DNA from: Amoebophrya sp. A120
Lineage: Eukaryota > Sar > Dinophyceae > Syndiniales > Amoebophryaceae
Assembly (NCBI GenBank): GCA_905178155.1
Contig: CAJINV010000004.1
Span: forward strand, 6,259,923-6,323,922
Direction of reading: 5' to 3'
Length of the DNA: 64,000 nucleotides
Made by a program: the position numbers and the translations under genes. Shown here piece by piece: positions 31,796-44,292 of the stretch. Each line of letters starts with the position of its first letter. Position 1 is the first letter of the stretch. Below the pieces are notes generated by a model. The model was not told the DNA's origin. It was given only the letters and a program-made list of their open reading frames with translations, and searched no databases.

Positions 31796-34700
31796 TTAGA
31801 TGTTGGTGGCCATCTGGAGCTTGACGATTTCGTCCTTTAGCAACGCGTCGGAGTCGTGCAGGAGAAACTTTATCCTGTGCAAAAGTATCGCACTCGTAGT
31901 AATTGTATTTATGCATTACAAATCTCTTTTTCAAGGCAGATCAGCATTGCAAATTCAATTTGTAATGCTGGGCTAATTTGTAATGCAATTTATACTAGTG
32001 CGATGCTTTTGCATTGCATAAACTTCTCCTGGCAGCAATTCTCCCACTCTTCGACCTTCTGCAGCAATTCCTCGACCAGTTTCTCTTTTTTGCGCCGCAG
32101 CCGATTCCGCTGCTGTTCCTCCTGCAAGAGCAAAATCGAGTTGCCCTGTCATGAGGTGATGTGAAGATTTAGGGTTCTTTCTTTGATGCCGCGAGCTAAG
32201 TTCCTTCTTTTTATGAGCAAAAAACCTCTCATGCAAAGATGAAAAGAGTAGGTAGGAGCTACATTGCGACTACGACTGCCTACCACGAAACACCGCACGA
32301 AAAGGATGTTTCAAATTTAAGCACAAGAGTCAAGTCATCTCAAAGACAGCCTCTACCTTGAACCGATCCGCGCCTTTCTCCTGCGTGTTGGCTTCAAACT
32401 CCCTTATTTTGGTTTTCAGCTGCACGCACTGGTCGTATTTGCGCAAGATGATCGCCCGCGCCTCCGTCTTCACCCGCAGGTGGTGACATTCTCGACGCAC
32501 AAGCAACAACGCCTTCAGCGGGCTTTGCCTCAGCAGCGTAAAACCGGCGAAATGGGGCGAACTGCCAGGGCTGGCGCTGGAAGGTGGTCCGAGGAAGCTG
32601 CCAAACGTGGTGGAATAGGAATTGCCTTGCGAGGATGAACTATCGTGGTCCAAAGTCACAGTTGTACTACTCGAGGAAGTTGATGCGTCCACTTCCTCGC
32701 GCAGCGACACTGCGAATGTGGCAAACACGTCCGCATCCAGCTGCTGACAAGTCTCAGAGGAGAGTCCTCCTGCAGCTATTCCGCCCGCTCCGAACAACGT
32801 TGGTCTACTACTTGTAGTTTCACTGGGAGTTGTACCAGTATCGTTCTTCTCAACACCGCTAAGATGAATCATTCCTGCCCCGTTGTTTATCGGCGTCGAG
32901 GTCGTACTACTTGCCGCGGAATGGGAATCCGTGCCAGAACTTTTACAACCGGTCCCGTTGAGCAGGCTCTTCACCCGGGCGGTGAACCCGTTTCTCTCCT
33001 CCTCCGGGGTCTGCAGTTCCTCCCACAATTCCGCAAGCTCGACGCGGGCGCCGGCCACTTCCGCCCGGCACTCCTCCTGCAGCCGCTCGAGCTCCAGTTC
33101 CAGTTTTCGTACTTCGAAAAACGAGCAGGGAGTTGATGAAATGACGCTTTGAATTTCCTGCTCTGATGTTCTACTTGACGAGCTTTGCTTCTTGTCTTTG
33201 TTTTTCGGCGTATTCCCCGTTTTCTTACTCAGATCCACAACAACTACCGGTGTGGACGTCGCAGAGGAGCTTGAGTTTGATGCTCCCTGCTGCTGCCCAC
33301 GATGCTTGGCCGCCCGTGCGTCGGAGAGGGATTTTATCTGGATAGAAGACGAGTTGCTTTCCTGGTGGTCTACTCCACTCGACGCATCGGAAGTGGTCTG
33401 ATGTGGCGTTGTTGTACTAGTACTGGCACCCTGCTTACTGCCAAAAGAACCCCCTCCAAACGAACCGCCAGTTACTTGTTGCTCTTGCGACAAGCCCGGT
33501 CCTTGTTGTTCCAATCGGTTGTTGTAGCGCGAAATCTCCTTTTGCAGCTTCTGCTTCACGTGTGCGACGGCTCTCTTGACCAGCTGCAGTTCCTGGTTGC
33601 GCTGTGCAACTTCGCAAAGGAGATGCTCGCTCCTTTGGTTCGACGCCTTTAGTACACCACTTCCCGATGATCCTCCAGCTACCGACGGAGCAAGTGTCGT
33701 AGCCTCACCAGCTCCGGCTCCTCCGGGCAGTGTTGAGGCAACTACTCCACCTGGCGTTAGCAAGTTGCTCGCTTTTTCCTCATCCGTCAGACTCGCTATC
33801 TCTCCGTCGACAAAGAGGCGAAGCTCCACTCCGCTCATGGGCGCCCACAGTGTTTTCGGTGGCTGTAGGAAAGTCGCGTCGTGCGCTTCTTGCAGGGAAA
33901 AATCGTTTTGCTGCTGCTGCACGGACGCGAGGGTGCGGGGTCCGGGGGTGAAGGAGGCATAGTTGTACTTTGATGTCGCCTGCGTAGAGGAGCTACTGCT
34001 GCTCTTCGACACCAGTACCACATCCGATGCTCTCGACGTCGTTGATGTGCTAGCAGATGACTGCCGTTCCGCGCGACCATTTGCAGGATCAACATCAACC
34101 TCGGCTTGCTCTTCACCTTCAGCCGGGATGTTGCAGGATCCACCACCATACACGAGCCACTTCTTTGCGATCCTTCCTCCCACCGCTTTCGTTCCCGCCG
34201 GGACGAGGTAGAGCTCCTCCGCTAGCAAGCGCAACTGGCTGACCTGTTCGGTCAACACATCCTTTGCCACGTGCTGCAGTTTCTGCAGCCGTTCGTGCAG
34301 CGGCAGTGGGGTAGTTGGTACGACAGCAGCTGAATTCTGCTCCGATAGAGAACTGGAAGAGGAAGATGCTGCAGCTCCTCCGATGGGGTGAAAGACGAGT
34401 CCATTTGCTGGCCCGGTAGATGAACTTGAGCTTGATGACGTTCCGAGATCTCCTTGATGCTTCTGCGGAGACAAGGTCAACACAGAATACTTGTCAAGCA
34501 CTGCGGTCAAAGCGGAAGGCTTTTTCCCCCGCGTCGCAGTGGAGGCAAGGATGTTTCCCTTCAGCAAGGACGCATTTATGTTGAAACTACCTGGTGTATT
34601 ATTTACGGCGTTGCCGTTGGCGCCACATGGCTGCTGTAGCTGCTGGTGTTGTTCTGTCGATGAGTGCGACGTTGATGTTGAACTACCCTGGTTATAAAAC

Positions 34701-37700
34701 CCGTTCTGCTTCACAGTGGTTGCTAGCCGGACGTCATATTTCGAGAGCAGTTCCGGGAAACTGCTTGCAGCCGGTAGTTGTAAGGAGCCACTTGCAGTTG
34801 ATGTGCCACCGGTATTCAGTGCTTTGCCCGATGCGCCACTGCCACTTGTGTAGTTCTTGCCACCGCTCGCCGAGAAGGTACCAGTAGATGCTGAAGTTGT
34901 ACCAGAACCCCCAACTGTAATCGAGTAGCACTTGGACAGCCCCTCCTCGAGCCGACCGGCTTCTTTTCTCAGCTGATACCACCGGTACTCTTGGTGCTCC
35001 AACTCGTGGGCGCAGATGTCAATGACCCGCTTCTCCAGAATCGACAGCTGGGCTTTCTGCTTCTCCGCGCCCATGCCCACGTCCGACCAAATGTCAAACA
35101 GTAGAGCTTGCGCTTTCGCCAAAATTGCCGGCAAGGGGCTGGGCTGTGGTTGCGAAACGGTCGCACTAGCACTGGAGCTGCCTGACGACTGGGTACCACT
35201 GCTGCTCTCACTCGTCTTTTTACTGCTGGCTGCGCTGGCCGCGATGGCTTCGTCCGCTAACTCGTAGAGCAACTTGCTCAGCGTGCCCGCTGCGGGCTTC
35301 GAGGATGATGTTTTAGATCGTTTCGATGATCCTGGTACGACGAGTGTTGTCGCGAGAGATCCCGAAGTTCCTGATCCACCACCAGGAGTTCCACTATCCA
35401 AGTCTTCCATGATGTGGTCACCAGGAGCTCCTCGACTCAGATCATGATCCAAAAAGCTGTTTCTACTACTACTGCTTGCTTGCTCCGCTATCAGCGCCGC
35501 GTTTTCTCGCCGCAAGTCGGTAACGGTTTCTTTCAACTGATTGAGTTCGTCCTGCAGGTGATCTGCGGTCGAGTCACGACCTTGCGGGGGGAATATCCTC
35601 GCTGTACTGGCGCTTGGTTCATCCGCAGGTCTTGTCCCGCTTTGCCGCAGCTCGTCGTTTTGTTTGCGCAGGTCGAAGTTCTGCTCTTGTAGGAGCCGCA
35701 ACTGCTCCGAACGCAGATCCTCCTCATTATGGTGATTTCCGGTCAACAGTGAGGATTTCTTGCCATTGCCACTGCCTGGCTTATTCTGTTTTGCCGGAGA
35801 GGTGGACGTTGCACTAGGGCCGGCAGAGTTCCCTTCTACCTGCGTAGAAGAGGTAACACCACCTTGCACTTCGTTTAGCAAAGCCAGTTCCTTCTCCACG
35901 TGCAGCCGCTGTATTTCCGCCAGCTCCCTCTCCGCTTCCTGCTGCTGGACGTCCAAACGCTGCTGCAAGTCGGTCTGCACCAACTGTCCCTGCTCGATCT
36001 CAGCCTCCAGCGACTGCAGGCGCGTTTTGAGCGCTTTCGCCTCGGAGAACGCCTCGTCCAATTGGTCCAGCGCTGCCACGCACACCGTGGCCACGTTGCG
36101 GTGCGACTGCAGCTTCTCAAATAGCTTCGCCCCGAAGGATGTTGTAGCACCTGCTCTATCGCCAGTACCACTAGCAGGCCACCTTGAAGTAGTAGAACTA
36201 CAAGTAGCGCTGCTGCTAGTGGAAGTACCTGTACCATTATCCCCTTGCAGTAACTCTGCGAGCTCCTTTTGCGTTTCGGCGATCCGGTCGGTGTCGTACT
36301 GGAGCTCGGCTTGCAACGTTTCTTTCTCCTCCCGCAGCATTTGTTCGTCGTCGCCGTTGGTCAACAGCTGCTTTTGCAGCTCTTCGTTTAACTGCTGGAG
36401 TTGCGAAACCTTATCGTCCCGCTCTCGCAGGTCTCTTTCCAGTTTCGTGTTGGCGTCCTTCAGCCGTTGTGCGCGGGCCATCTCGCGCTCCACCCACAAT
36501 TTTCGCTGCGCGATCTCCCCGCTTAGCAGCTGCGTTTTGTTCGTTGCATTGGAGGTTTGTTCAACACCTCCCGCTGTAGTACCACTAGTAGTACTGCTCC
36601 CGCGGGGATGTTGCAGTTGCGTCGAGCCGCTGGAATGTCTAGTTCCAACCGGCGTTGCTGCGTTAGAAGCTGCAGCTGTACTATTCCACTTCAAACCACC
36701 AAGTCCGAGTGGTGTTCGCGGCTGCGAGGTTCCAACCAGCAAGGGCGTCGCAGCCCCGGACCGGAGCGTGGACGTCGACCCACCACTGACATTCGCGGGG
36801 TAGGTTACCGGCGTGCCCGCGAGCACCTGTTGCCTCCGGATTTTACTGGTCAGCGCGTTGTTTTCCTCCTGCAGGTTTTTGTACTTGGCCTGCCACTCCT
36901 TCTTCCACTTCCGGAACCGGTTCTCCTCCTGCCGCACCCGGTGCTGGATGGTGTCGCGCTGGCCCCGGAGGCGCGCGATCTCGTCGCCCATCTTCAGCAT
37001 CCTCCGTTCCTGCGCCTCCTTGGCGCGAAACAGCCGCTGCGCCTCCTGCTGCTGCCGTTGCAGCTGCGTCAAGTGCCGGTTAACCTCCGCGAGCTTGCCC
37101 TGTAGCAGCGCCTGCTTCTGATTAGAACTACTACTTACCGGCGTTGGAGTTGTTGTAGCACTACCAGACAGCGGACCAGTGGTGGTACTACTGCCCTTTT
37201 CCGAGATTTCCTTTTCCAGTTTCAACTTGTCCGCTTGCACATTCGCGATTTGGTCCTCGAGCTCCTTGCACCGGGACTCGTAACGCTGTTTCATGCTGTA
37301 AAATGCCCTTTCCTGGAAACAGAGCTGCTCCATCAACTTCTCTTTTTCTGCTATAGCCTTCTCCAAATCCACCATGCGCTCCTGCAAATTTATCAAAGGG
37401 AAAAATCCCCCCTCCCCATATCGAAAAGGCACGTCTCAAGAAATTTGTAATGCTGATTGGTGACCACAGATCGTCTCTGTCTTGCAAGAACGCAACCCCA
37501 CAGGCTCCGCCGCATTCTGCAGGCGGTTTGTGATGCTGTTGGCCCTACAGACTAGACGTTTGCCATGCTCAGCGCCTAGCCCAAAACCTCCCTACTCAGG
37601 GTCAGCATAGGCGTGCAGGCCTCTCTAGCAGGACAAATCTGATTTGTGTACGCAAATCCAGCATCAGAAACTTCGTTTTGATATGGGGAGGGGGGATTTT

Positions 37701-40700
37701 TCCTCACAATAAAATTCTGCTGCTCCTTCCGAAACGTCTCTTCCTCGGCCTGATCCGTGGCCGCGTGGGTGAGGTCCTCGAGCTCATCCATGTCCAGGGG
37801 CGGCTCTTCCGCTGCAGAAGCTGTGGCGGCGCTGCCGGTATTGTTTGATGTTGCCTCTCGAGGAGCTGTGTTGGCAACGAGGATCTGTTGCGATGAAGAT
37901 GCATCGACGAGGACCTGCGCGCGACTCTGTGCGATCACGCGCTGCAACTCGGAACTGTTGTTGTTTGCGATCTTCTGATCGGCCACCGCTTTTTGCAGTC
38001 TGCTCTCTAAATTCCGAATCCGCTTTTTCTGGTCGTCGATCTCTTTCAAGTACGCTTTCAAAGCTTTTTTCTCCAAGTCACCTTCCCCGTTGCTCGCCAA
38101 ATCGTTTGTGTCACCATCGTCGTCAGTCGTGAACAGCTTACTGGCCATGAAATTGTGCTGCGCCCGCAGTTTCTCCGTTTCCTCCGAGGCCTCGCGCAGC
38201 TTGATTTTCAATTCGGTGTTTTCGCTCTGGAGCTGTTTGTTCTCTTTTCCAAACCGGTCCAGCTGCTCCCGCAGTTCCGCCACCACGTCGGAAATCTGCC
38301 CGTCGGAACGCATCGTAGCCGATGTAATTCCGCCGGCACCACGGCCGCTCATGTCCGTTTTCGCAATCAACAGTTCCAGCTGCAGCTCCTGGATGCGCTA
38401 TCCAACAAAAAAACTCTGTTCGTGTAACTTTGCTTGGCTGACAGCATCACAAATTTGCTCTACATGACAGCGAAAACCGGTCATGCGTTGCTTGTAAGGG
38501 AAAACACACATGAAAAGAGGACTTCATGGCTGTCTGGCATGACAGGCGTAACTCTGTTGCATGTTCTGCATATACAAAGTTACACTTACACAGTTTTTTT
38601 CTTGCATATGCGCTGCTTCATTTTCACCAGTTCTGCGTCCTCCACGTTGAGATTTTGGGAAACTTTGTTCTTAATATTGCGCGCACGGTTGGCGTACCTG
38701 GGTTGGTGGAGTTTTTTTGTCGACAAGGCGATAGGTATTGAACATCCAACCATAATTGAACTGAACACGATCAATTGCGATTCCTTTTTCATTTGGTAGA
38801 AAGAAAACTCGTAGGCCACGGCGGATCATCGATCAACAAGCAGCAAAAAAACAAGTACTTACTTCAATGTGTTCAAACTTTCTCCGAAGTTGACGTCTGC
38901 CGGACTGACGCACGCGAGCATTACGGTCCGGGAATTCCCCCCCAGACTGTCCTGCAGGAGCCGGGTGAGGCGGGAATCGCGATACGGCACGTGCGCCTTG
39001 TTCAGACTCGCGTCCCCGAGCGCCGCAATCACGTTTCCTAGTGCGAGCAGGCCCTCGTTAATCGCACGAAAAAAGTACTACAGGTACACACTTGTTGTCA
39101 ATTCAGCAACACATATTTCTCTGCATGAGAGAGAAAACTTGCAATGCAGAAATCCTAAGGGAAAACACCTATGAAACGAAGCACCTATGCATATCCGGCA
39201 TGACAGAGCTGCTCTGTCTTGCTTGGCCTGCAACACAATGTGTAACTGCAACACTTTTTTCTTGCGATATGGTTGATCGCCACGCCCTCCCGGAACCGGT
39301 CCCCCATCGTGCCGGTCTTTTTCACGCGCTCGGACCCGGCAAGGTCCACAAACCGCAGCTTTGCCGTCAGGCAGTCGCCGTCCTGCTTCTGCCGTTCCAC
39401 AACGACGGAAAACACCGCGTGAGACCTTTTCATTCGAGTTCGATGGGGAGTTGATGTTGTCGTATTGTTTTCATTTCTTGATCAGGTCTAGCGGGAATAA
39501 GGATCGAATTGGAATTCCTGGCCATTTGTAGAAGAGAGACCTCTACGTCAGAAAACAACATATACCTCGAGGAGTAGTCGTTCATTAGAGTTGCGCCGGT
39601 GGTTCTGTACACAGCACCCCGGTCCAGAACTTTCAGGAGGTCACTGGCCGTTCGCACCTCCACTTCGCGGAGTCCGGAAACGACGACGCCTTGGCGGGGT
39701 TTCAAATAGCCTTCAACAAATACCGAGTGTCTAGAAAGAAATAGCAACAACATGAATCGGGCACTAACTCGTGCGGCCACAGCAGGTGGAACGCGACAAC
39801 TGCATACAGCGACTTACGTAGGGCTAGGGAGCAGCAGCTAACAAAACAATTATTCTTCCAAATTTTCATCTCCCTACAGCATTCTTTTTAACCTCTTACC
39901 TCGTTCCCTGTCTTCCCGAATCACAAGCCCCTGCAAAGAAGAAGACGAAGCCCCCGCCGCTCCACCACTAGAAGTTGCTGTACTTGCAGCCGACAGGCTG
40001 CTGTGCATTGCAAAAGCATCGCACTAGTATAAATCGCATGACAAATTTTCTCAGCATGAGAAACTGAATTTGTAATGCAGATTTGCCTTGAGAAAGAGAT
40101 TTGTACTGCACGATTGCAATTACTACGAGTACGATACTTTTGCACAGGATAGCTGCTACTAGCCAGCAAGTCCTTCAACTCCTCGTTGTGGAGTTCGAGA
40201 AAACTGCACCGCACCAAAAACTTCTCCGTCTTCCGCTTTTCCATTTCCGCGAACAAGCACTGCACGAACTTGGGGATCATGCCCGACTGCGCGTCCCCCA
40301 GCCCGTTGTGGACCGCCTGCGCAAAGCTGCCCAGGGTGTAGGTCTTCCCCGCGCTGGTCTGCCCGTAGGCGAGCAGACTGGCGTTGAGCCCCTCGAAGAC
40401 GCCGGGCACCAACGGGCGGCAGCACGTCTCAAACACTTGCTGCTGTGTCGAATCGGTGCCGAACACGTAATCAAAGGTGTACCGCTGCTGCCCAATCGCA
40501 ACAACCGGGTCGAAGTGGGGTGTTGCGAGTGTTGAGTGTAACGCCCCCGCCGACGTAGTTGCAGGGTTGCTGTTGTCCAGCGAACTGCTGCCATTCGGAC
40601 AAACAACGCACTCCGCGCACCCGTTCTGGGCCTCGCGGCTGATCAGCGGGCGGATCCGAACCGCTACTTGCACCCGCTCCATCGTAGAAGCTGCGTTGTC

Positions 40701-42458
40701 CGCAGGAGGCGGATCGTGGTCGGCGATATAGCTGAGCTGCTCCGTGCTTGGTTTGGTGTCTTCCATGACTTGCGAGCCGTCCTCAGCAAAGTCACAATCT
40801 GCTTTGCCTCCTGCTGCGGGTGATATTAGAGTTGTATCTTCCGACGACCCGGCAGCCTTCATACTCGAGCTAGGCCCAAACCCAGTTTGTCCTACAAGCT
40901 GCATCGATGTTGAAACTTCTGGTTTATTCGTTACCGCGACGGGCGAGAACCTGGGTTGTGCCAACCGGCTTCGAGCGGAGGTCACCACGACCGGGTCTGA
41001 GGTAGTGGACGGCACAGTCTGTGGCTCCTCACCTGTTCGCGGGGTTGTCGTTGCCGCGGCTGCAGCTTTCGCGAGGTATTTTTCCTTCAGCTTTTGCACG
41101 TCCTCAACCGAGGTTGTTGTGGTCTTGTTGCCGACAAAGGTCTGCGGCAACATCGGTGAGAGGACCGTGTGTGCCTTCTCTTCATGCGCCAAAAGTTCCG
41201 AGTCGTCCTCGCTCGGCACCTCTCCTCCGGAATCGCTCTCCGCTGGAACATTAGCTTCCAGCTGGCGCTCATTGGTGTCGACAAAAAACGCGGCCTCGTT
41301 GGTAGTTGCAAACGTAGCAATTTCGGACCCACAATGAAGATCTCCGCCACTTGGCCTGACGTAGGAAGAGCCCGAAGTAGCTGGTGCTGGAGCGGCTCCT
41401 GCTCCCGCTCCGCCGCCGAAGCTATAAACTCCGGTCCGCTCCTGCGGTGCCACTTGCGCCGAAGGGAGAACATCAAAACTCCTGTTCTTGCTGCTCACAC
41501 GAGAAGAGGAAGCGGCCGGATCACCACGCAGTGGCAGTCTACTTTCTGCAGTGTTTATTGATGAAATATCTTCGTTTGTGTCCCCGTTTATCGCCGACGT
41601 GGCCTGCTGGGTCGTCCTCGTCGTCCTGCCGGAAGCAGGGTACTCTACAACTCCTCGCGCCGAATGCAAACTGAAATTTTCGGAAAGCTTGATTCTTTTC
41701 CGGGCCTCGTCCACACGCTGCGAAAGTTCTGCCATGTACGACCCCGTGAGCGAAATCGACGCACTTGAAGTCGTCGACGGGGCTGCACCAAATGTTGTCG
41801 CCGAAACAAGACTGGTTGTTGTACTCGTCGCGGCGGCGGAAGCAGAAGCCGTACCAACCGATGAACCACCGAGCTGTTGCACCACCTCTCGGTGCCTCTC
41901 CACGGGCGACGGCGCGACCGCCACTGGAAGATCCACTGCCGAGGAAGAGGTAGCGGGGCTGCGTCCGGTGATTGCGCCGCCGTGCGGCTCCCGAGCCATG
42001 GTGCGCGGCGGTGGCCAGAATGTTGCTGCTGAAGAACGCTCTTGCTGGTCAGCGGCAGAAGTCTGCACAGAGGTGGTGGTGGGGGCTCCTGCAGATGTTG
42101 ACGATTGTGCTGTCTTAATATTACCGGTTCTGGCGCTGGAGGACGACGAAGAAGACCCTCCGGCTTGGAGAATGGAATACTTTGCCGGGTCGATGTGGTA
42201 GGTGCGCGCTGCTGCCCCATTTTTGCCGTGGTACAACGGCTTTTGGTGGAGCTGTAACTGGTGACGCTGCGCAGAATGGGGGTGTTGCTCCTCGTCCACG
42301 AGCTGCCCTGTTGTAGCTGAAACGGTCGCGGCTCCGTGTTGGGTCGTCGAGAGTAGTCTGGAGCGCTGGTCCAACCCCGAGTCGACGAGAAGCCGTTCTC
42401 TCTGCGAAGGACTCACCGGAGCGCGCCGGCCCCGGGACGGAGATGCACGCTGTGTCAT
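31796..42458 (-). CDS. Giant kinesin motor protein, kinesin-4-like
   Basis: Microtubule motor of 2,948 residues from ATG 42458 to TAA 31796. Exons: 40152-42458, 39900-40001, 39566-39689, 39270-39425, 38863-39059, 38609-38697, 37712-38398, 32357-37390, 32021-32121, 31796-31870. Five introners and four GT-AG introns (39690-39899, 39426-39565, 38698-38862, 32122-32356) are removed with frame kept. About 590 Ser/Thr/Pro-rich residues precede the motor. Motor motifs: [24 protein letters not shown] (P-loop), [10 protein letters not shown] (switch I), [15 protein letters not shown] (switch II), [48 protein letters not shown]. The VRIRPL-E pattern and [13 protein letters not shown] suggest kinesin-4. 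The remaining 1,960 residues are coiled coil broken by Ser/Gly-rich stretches. Class is inferred from motifs. Confidence 0.93.
31871..32020. mobile_element. Introner, family B, 150 bp
   Basis: TATCCTGTGCAAAAGTATCG start, CGATGCTTTTGCATTGCATA end. Perfect AACTT flanks. Removal joins CCQEKF to LLHDSDALL near the kinesin C-terminus. Confidence 0.93.
37391..37711. mobile_element. Introner, family C, 321 bp
   Basis: TATCAAAGGGAAAAATCCCC start, inverted end CTCACAATA. Perfect AAATT flanks. Removal joins FRKEQQN to LQERMVDLE in the kinesin coiled coil. Confidence 0.93.
38399..38608. mobile_element. Introner, family F, 210 bp
   Basis: TATCCAACAAAAAAACTCTG start, CAGTTTTTTTCTTGCATA end. Perfect TGCGC flanks. 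Removal joins VKMKQR to IQELQLE after the motor domain. Confidence 0.92.
39060..39269. mobile_element. Introner, family F, 210 bp, mutated left end
   Basis: Left end AATCGCACGAAAAAAGT (expected TATC), right end read backwards TATCGCAAGAAAAAAGTG. Flanks TCGTT and TGGTT match at four of five. Removal rebuilds the conserved kinesin motif AIN(E/Q)GLLALGNVI. Confidence 0.88.
40002..40151. mobile_element. Introner, family B, 150 bp, mutated left end
   Basis: Left end TGTGCATTGCAAAAGCATCG (expected TATG), right end CGATACTTTTGCACAGGATA. Perfect GCTGC flanks. Removal joins KDLLASS to SLSAASTAT in the kinesin motor. Confidence 0.92.
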
Positions 42459-42989
42459 GCTCAAAGTAAAAAGGAGGGAACTTTTATCGAAGAGCCGAGT
42501 TGTTCTTCCCGTGCTGTGTTCTCTGTCTATGGTGCCTCGTTCACGTGTTGAGCACTACAAATTTCGGAAAAAGTGTCGAAATATAGACGAACCAGAAGCA
42601 CAAGAAAAACGAGCTGAGGAGCAAACAGGTGGTAATAGCTTTCAAGCTCTGAAAAGTAGGGACGTGGAGAGGCAGCTTTTTTTTTCCTCTTTGCTCTCGA
42701 AGACCTCCGCTTTCAGCTACAGCAGAAGCTTGTGAGATAGACGGCTTCGCTCTTTACAGCTCGGTGTACAGGCCAGCAGACGAGGGAGGTGGGCGTGAAG
42801 GTGAAGGTGTGCGAAAGGAGGTCTGTGATAAAATTTTGAAATTTCGGCACCACTCAACATTTGCACGGTCGCGAACACAAAAGCCTGGGTGGCATCAGAG
42901 CAAGACCATCGACCCATCGCTACAGCGACGCCACTTGCGGCCCTGCCACTAAGACAGGACCCCCTGCTTGGCTTCTAGTTGGTTCTTGC
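42459..42989. other. Region upstream of the kinesin gene
   Basis: Presumed 5' UTR and promoter of the kinesin. No ORF supported. Composition changes to GC-rich near its right end. Confidence 0.5.
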
Positions 42990-43029
42990 GTGACAAGTAG
43001 CGCGCTACTGTGGTATTAAGCCATCACTC

Positions 43030-43048
43030 GGCCCCGTATGTCGGGGCC
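43030..43048. repeat. Inverted repeat near the left edge of the GC-rich island
   Basis: GGCCCCG and CGGGGCC form a perfect 7-bp stem around the loop TATGT. Function unknown; it sits close to where composition changes. Confidence 0.6.
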
Positions 43049-43787
43049 AAGCAATACACGAATCAAAGTCTGCCGTATGCGAGCGACATTGATGGAGCCA
43101 GCGATGCGGGGCAGGCGGTCGGTATATCCAACCAAGCAACTGGCCCAACGCGGCCACTGCAAGTGGGCACACCGGACGCATACTGCCGGGGCGCCCGTGC
43201 AGGCGCACGCGTGCGCGTGGGTGGCGTGGCCGGCGGGGCCGCACCAAGCGCGCCCGCCGAAGAGCTAGGCGGCCAATGTTCGCCCGCGTAGGGCCCCCGG
43301 GCAAACAACGCGGAGGGCCCTGGCGCGCGGCCGGGCCCAAAGCTGCGGCGCGCATGCGGGCCGGGGCCGGCCGCGCGAATACTTACTGAAAGCACTCCCC
43401 AGCTCCGCGCGCCCCTAAAATCAGGCGGAAAACGCCCGGGCGGTTTTCCTTTCTAATAGTTCTCTAATTTTTCCGGTTTTGAAAAAAAAAGGCCCACCCA
43501 GATTCCCCATCGGCGGACCAGGCGAAGAACGTCAGTGGGAAGGAGAGCCCAGCGAGGCGCGGAGGCAATGTCGCGAAGAGGAGAAACCCAGACCATGCTA
43601 AAGACATCCCCAAAGAGCAAAGCTGGCGGCCCACTAGACGATACGCCAAAACGCATCGGCACAACCCCGACCACCGAGAGGAAAAATGCCGCGGCTCGAA
43701 TGACATTTCCGACGAGGAAATCGCCACGGCCTGACGAGATGGACTGCCCACAAGACCTTGCGCATCCAATCTCCGCTCTCCCCTCTG

Positions 43788-44090
43788 CAGTCGCCCTCTA
43801 ATTTCGCCCTCTAAAGTTGTCCTCTCATTTCCCTCTCTAAAGTCGGCCTCTAATTTTGCCCTCTAAAACGCGTCTCTAAAATGCGTCTCTAAAACGCGTC
43901 TCTAAAATGGCCTTCTAAAATCGGCCTCTAAAAGTGGTCTCTAAAAGTGGTCTCTAAAAACCACCTCTAAAACCCAACTCTAATTTTTTCCCGGATTCCT
44001 CTAAAACGTCCTCTAATTTCCCGCCCGGAGGCGGAAAATACCGGACGTTGTCCCGCCTCTAAAAAATCTTCTAAAATCACCGGTAGCGCA
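43788..44090. repeat. Degenerate CTCTAAAA tandem array
   Basis: About 20 loosely spaced copies of CTCTAA(A/T)(A/T), commonly 12-16 bp apart with CG-containing spacers such as CGCGT and GCGT. Scattered copies (TCTAAAA, TTCTAAAAT) extend to 43400 and 44215. It resembles a decayed minisatellite. No protein is encoded. Confidence 0.75.
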
Positions 44091-44262
44091 AAATCCCGTA
44101 GGATTTGCGTGTTTTGTGATTTTAAAAGGTGCGGGTCCGGGACTTTAGAAGCCGAAAATGCCCGATTTTAGAAGCCGAAAACGGACAATGTTCGGATCTT
44201 CTAAAATTGGGCTGGCCGAAATGTCCATACCAGAAGTGCGCGGCTTTGGACGGTCTTGGAAG

Positions 44263-44292
44263 ATGATGTTCGAAATCCATGTCGAACATCAT
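44263..44292. repeat. Perfect 11-bp hairpin
   Basis: ATGATGTTCGA and TCGAACATCAT are exact reverse complements separated by the 8-base loop AATCCATG. It lies right of the CTCTAAAA array. Confidence 0.75.
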
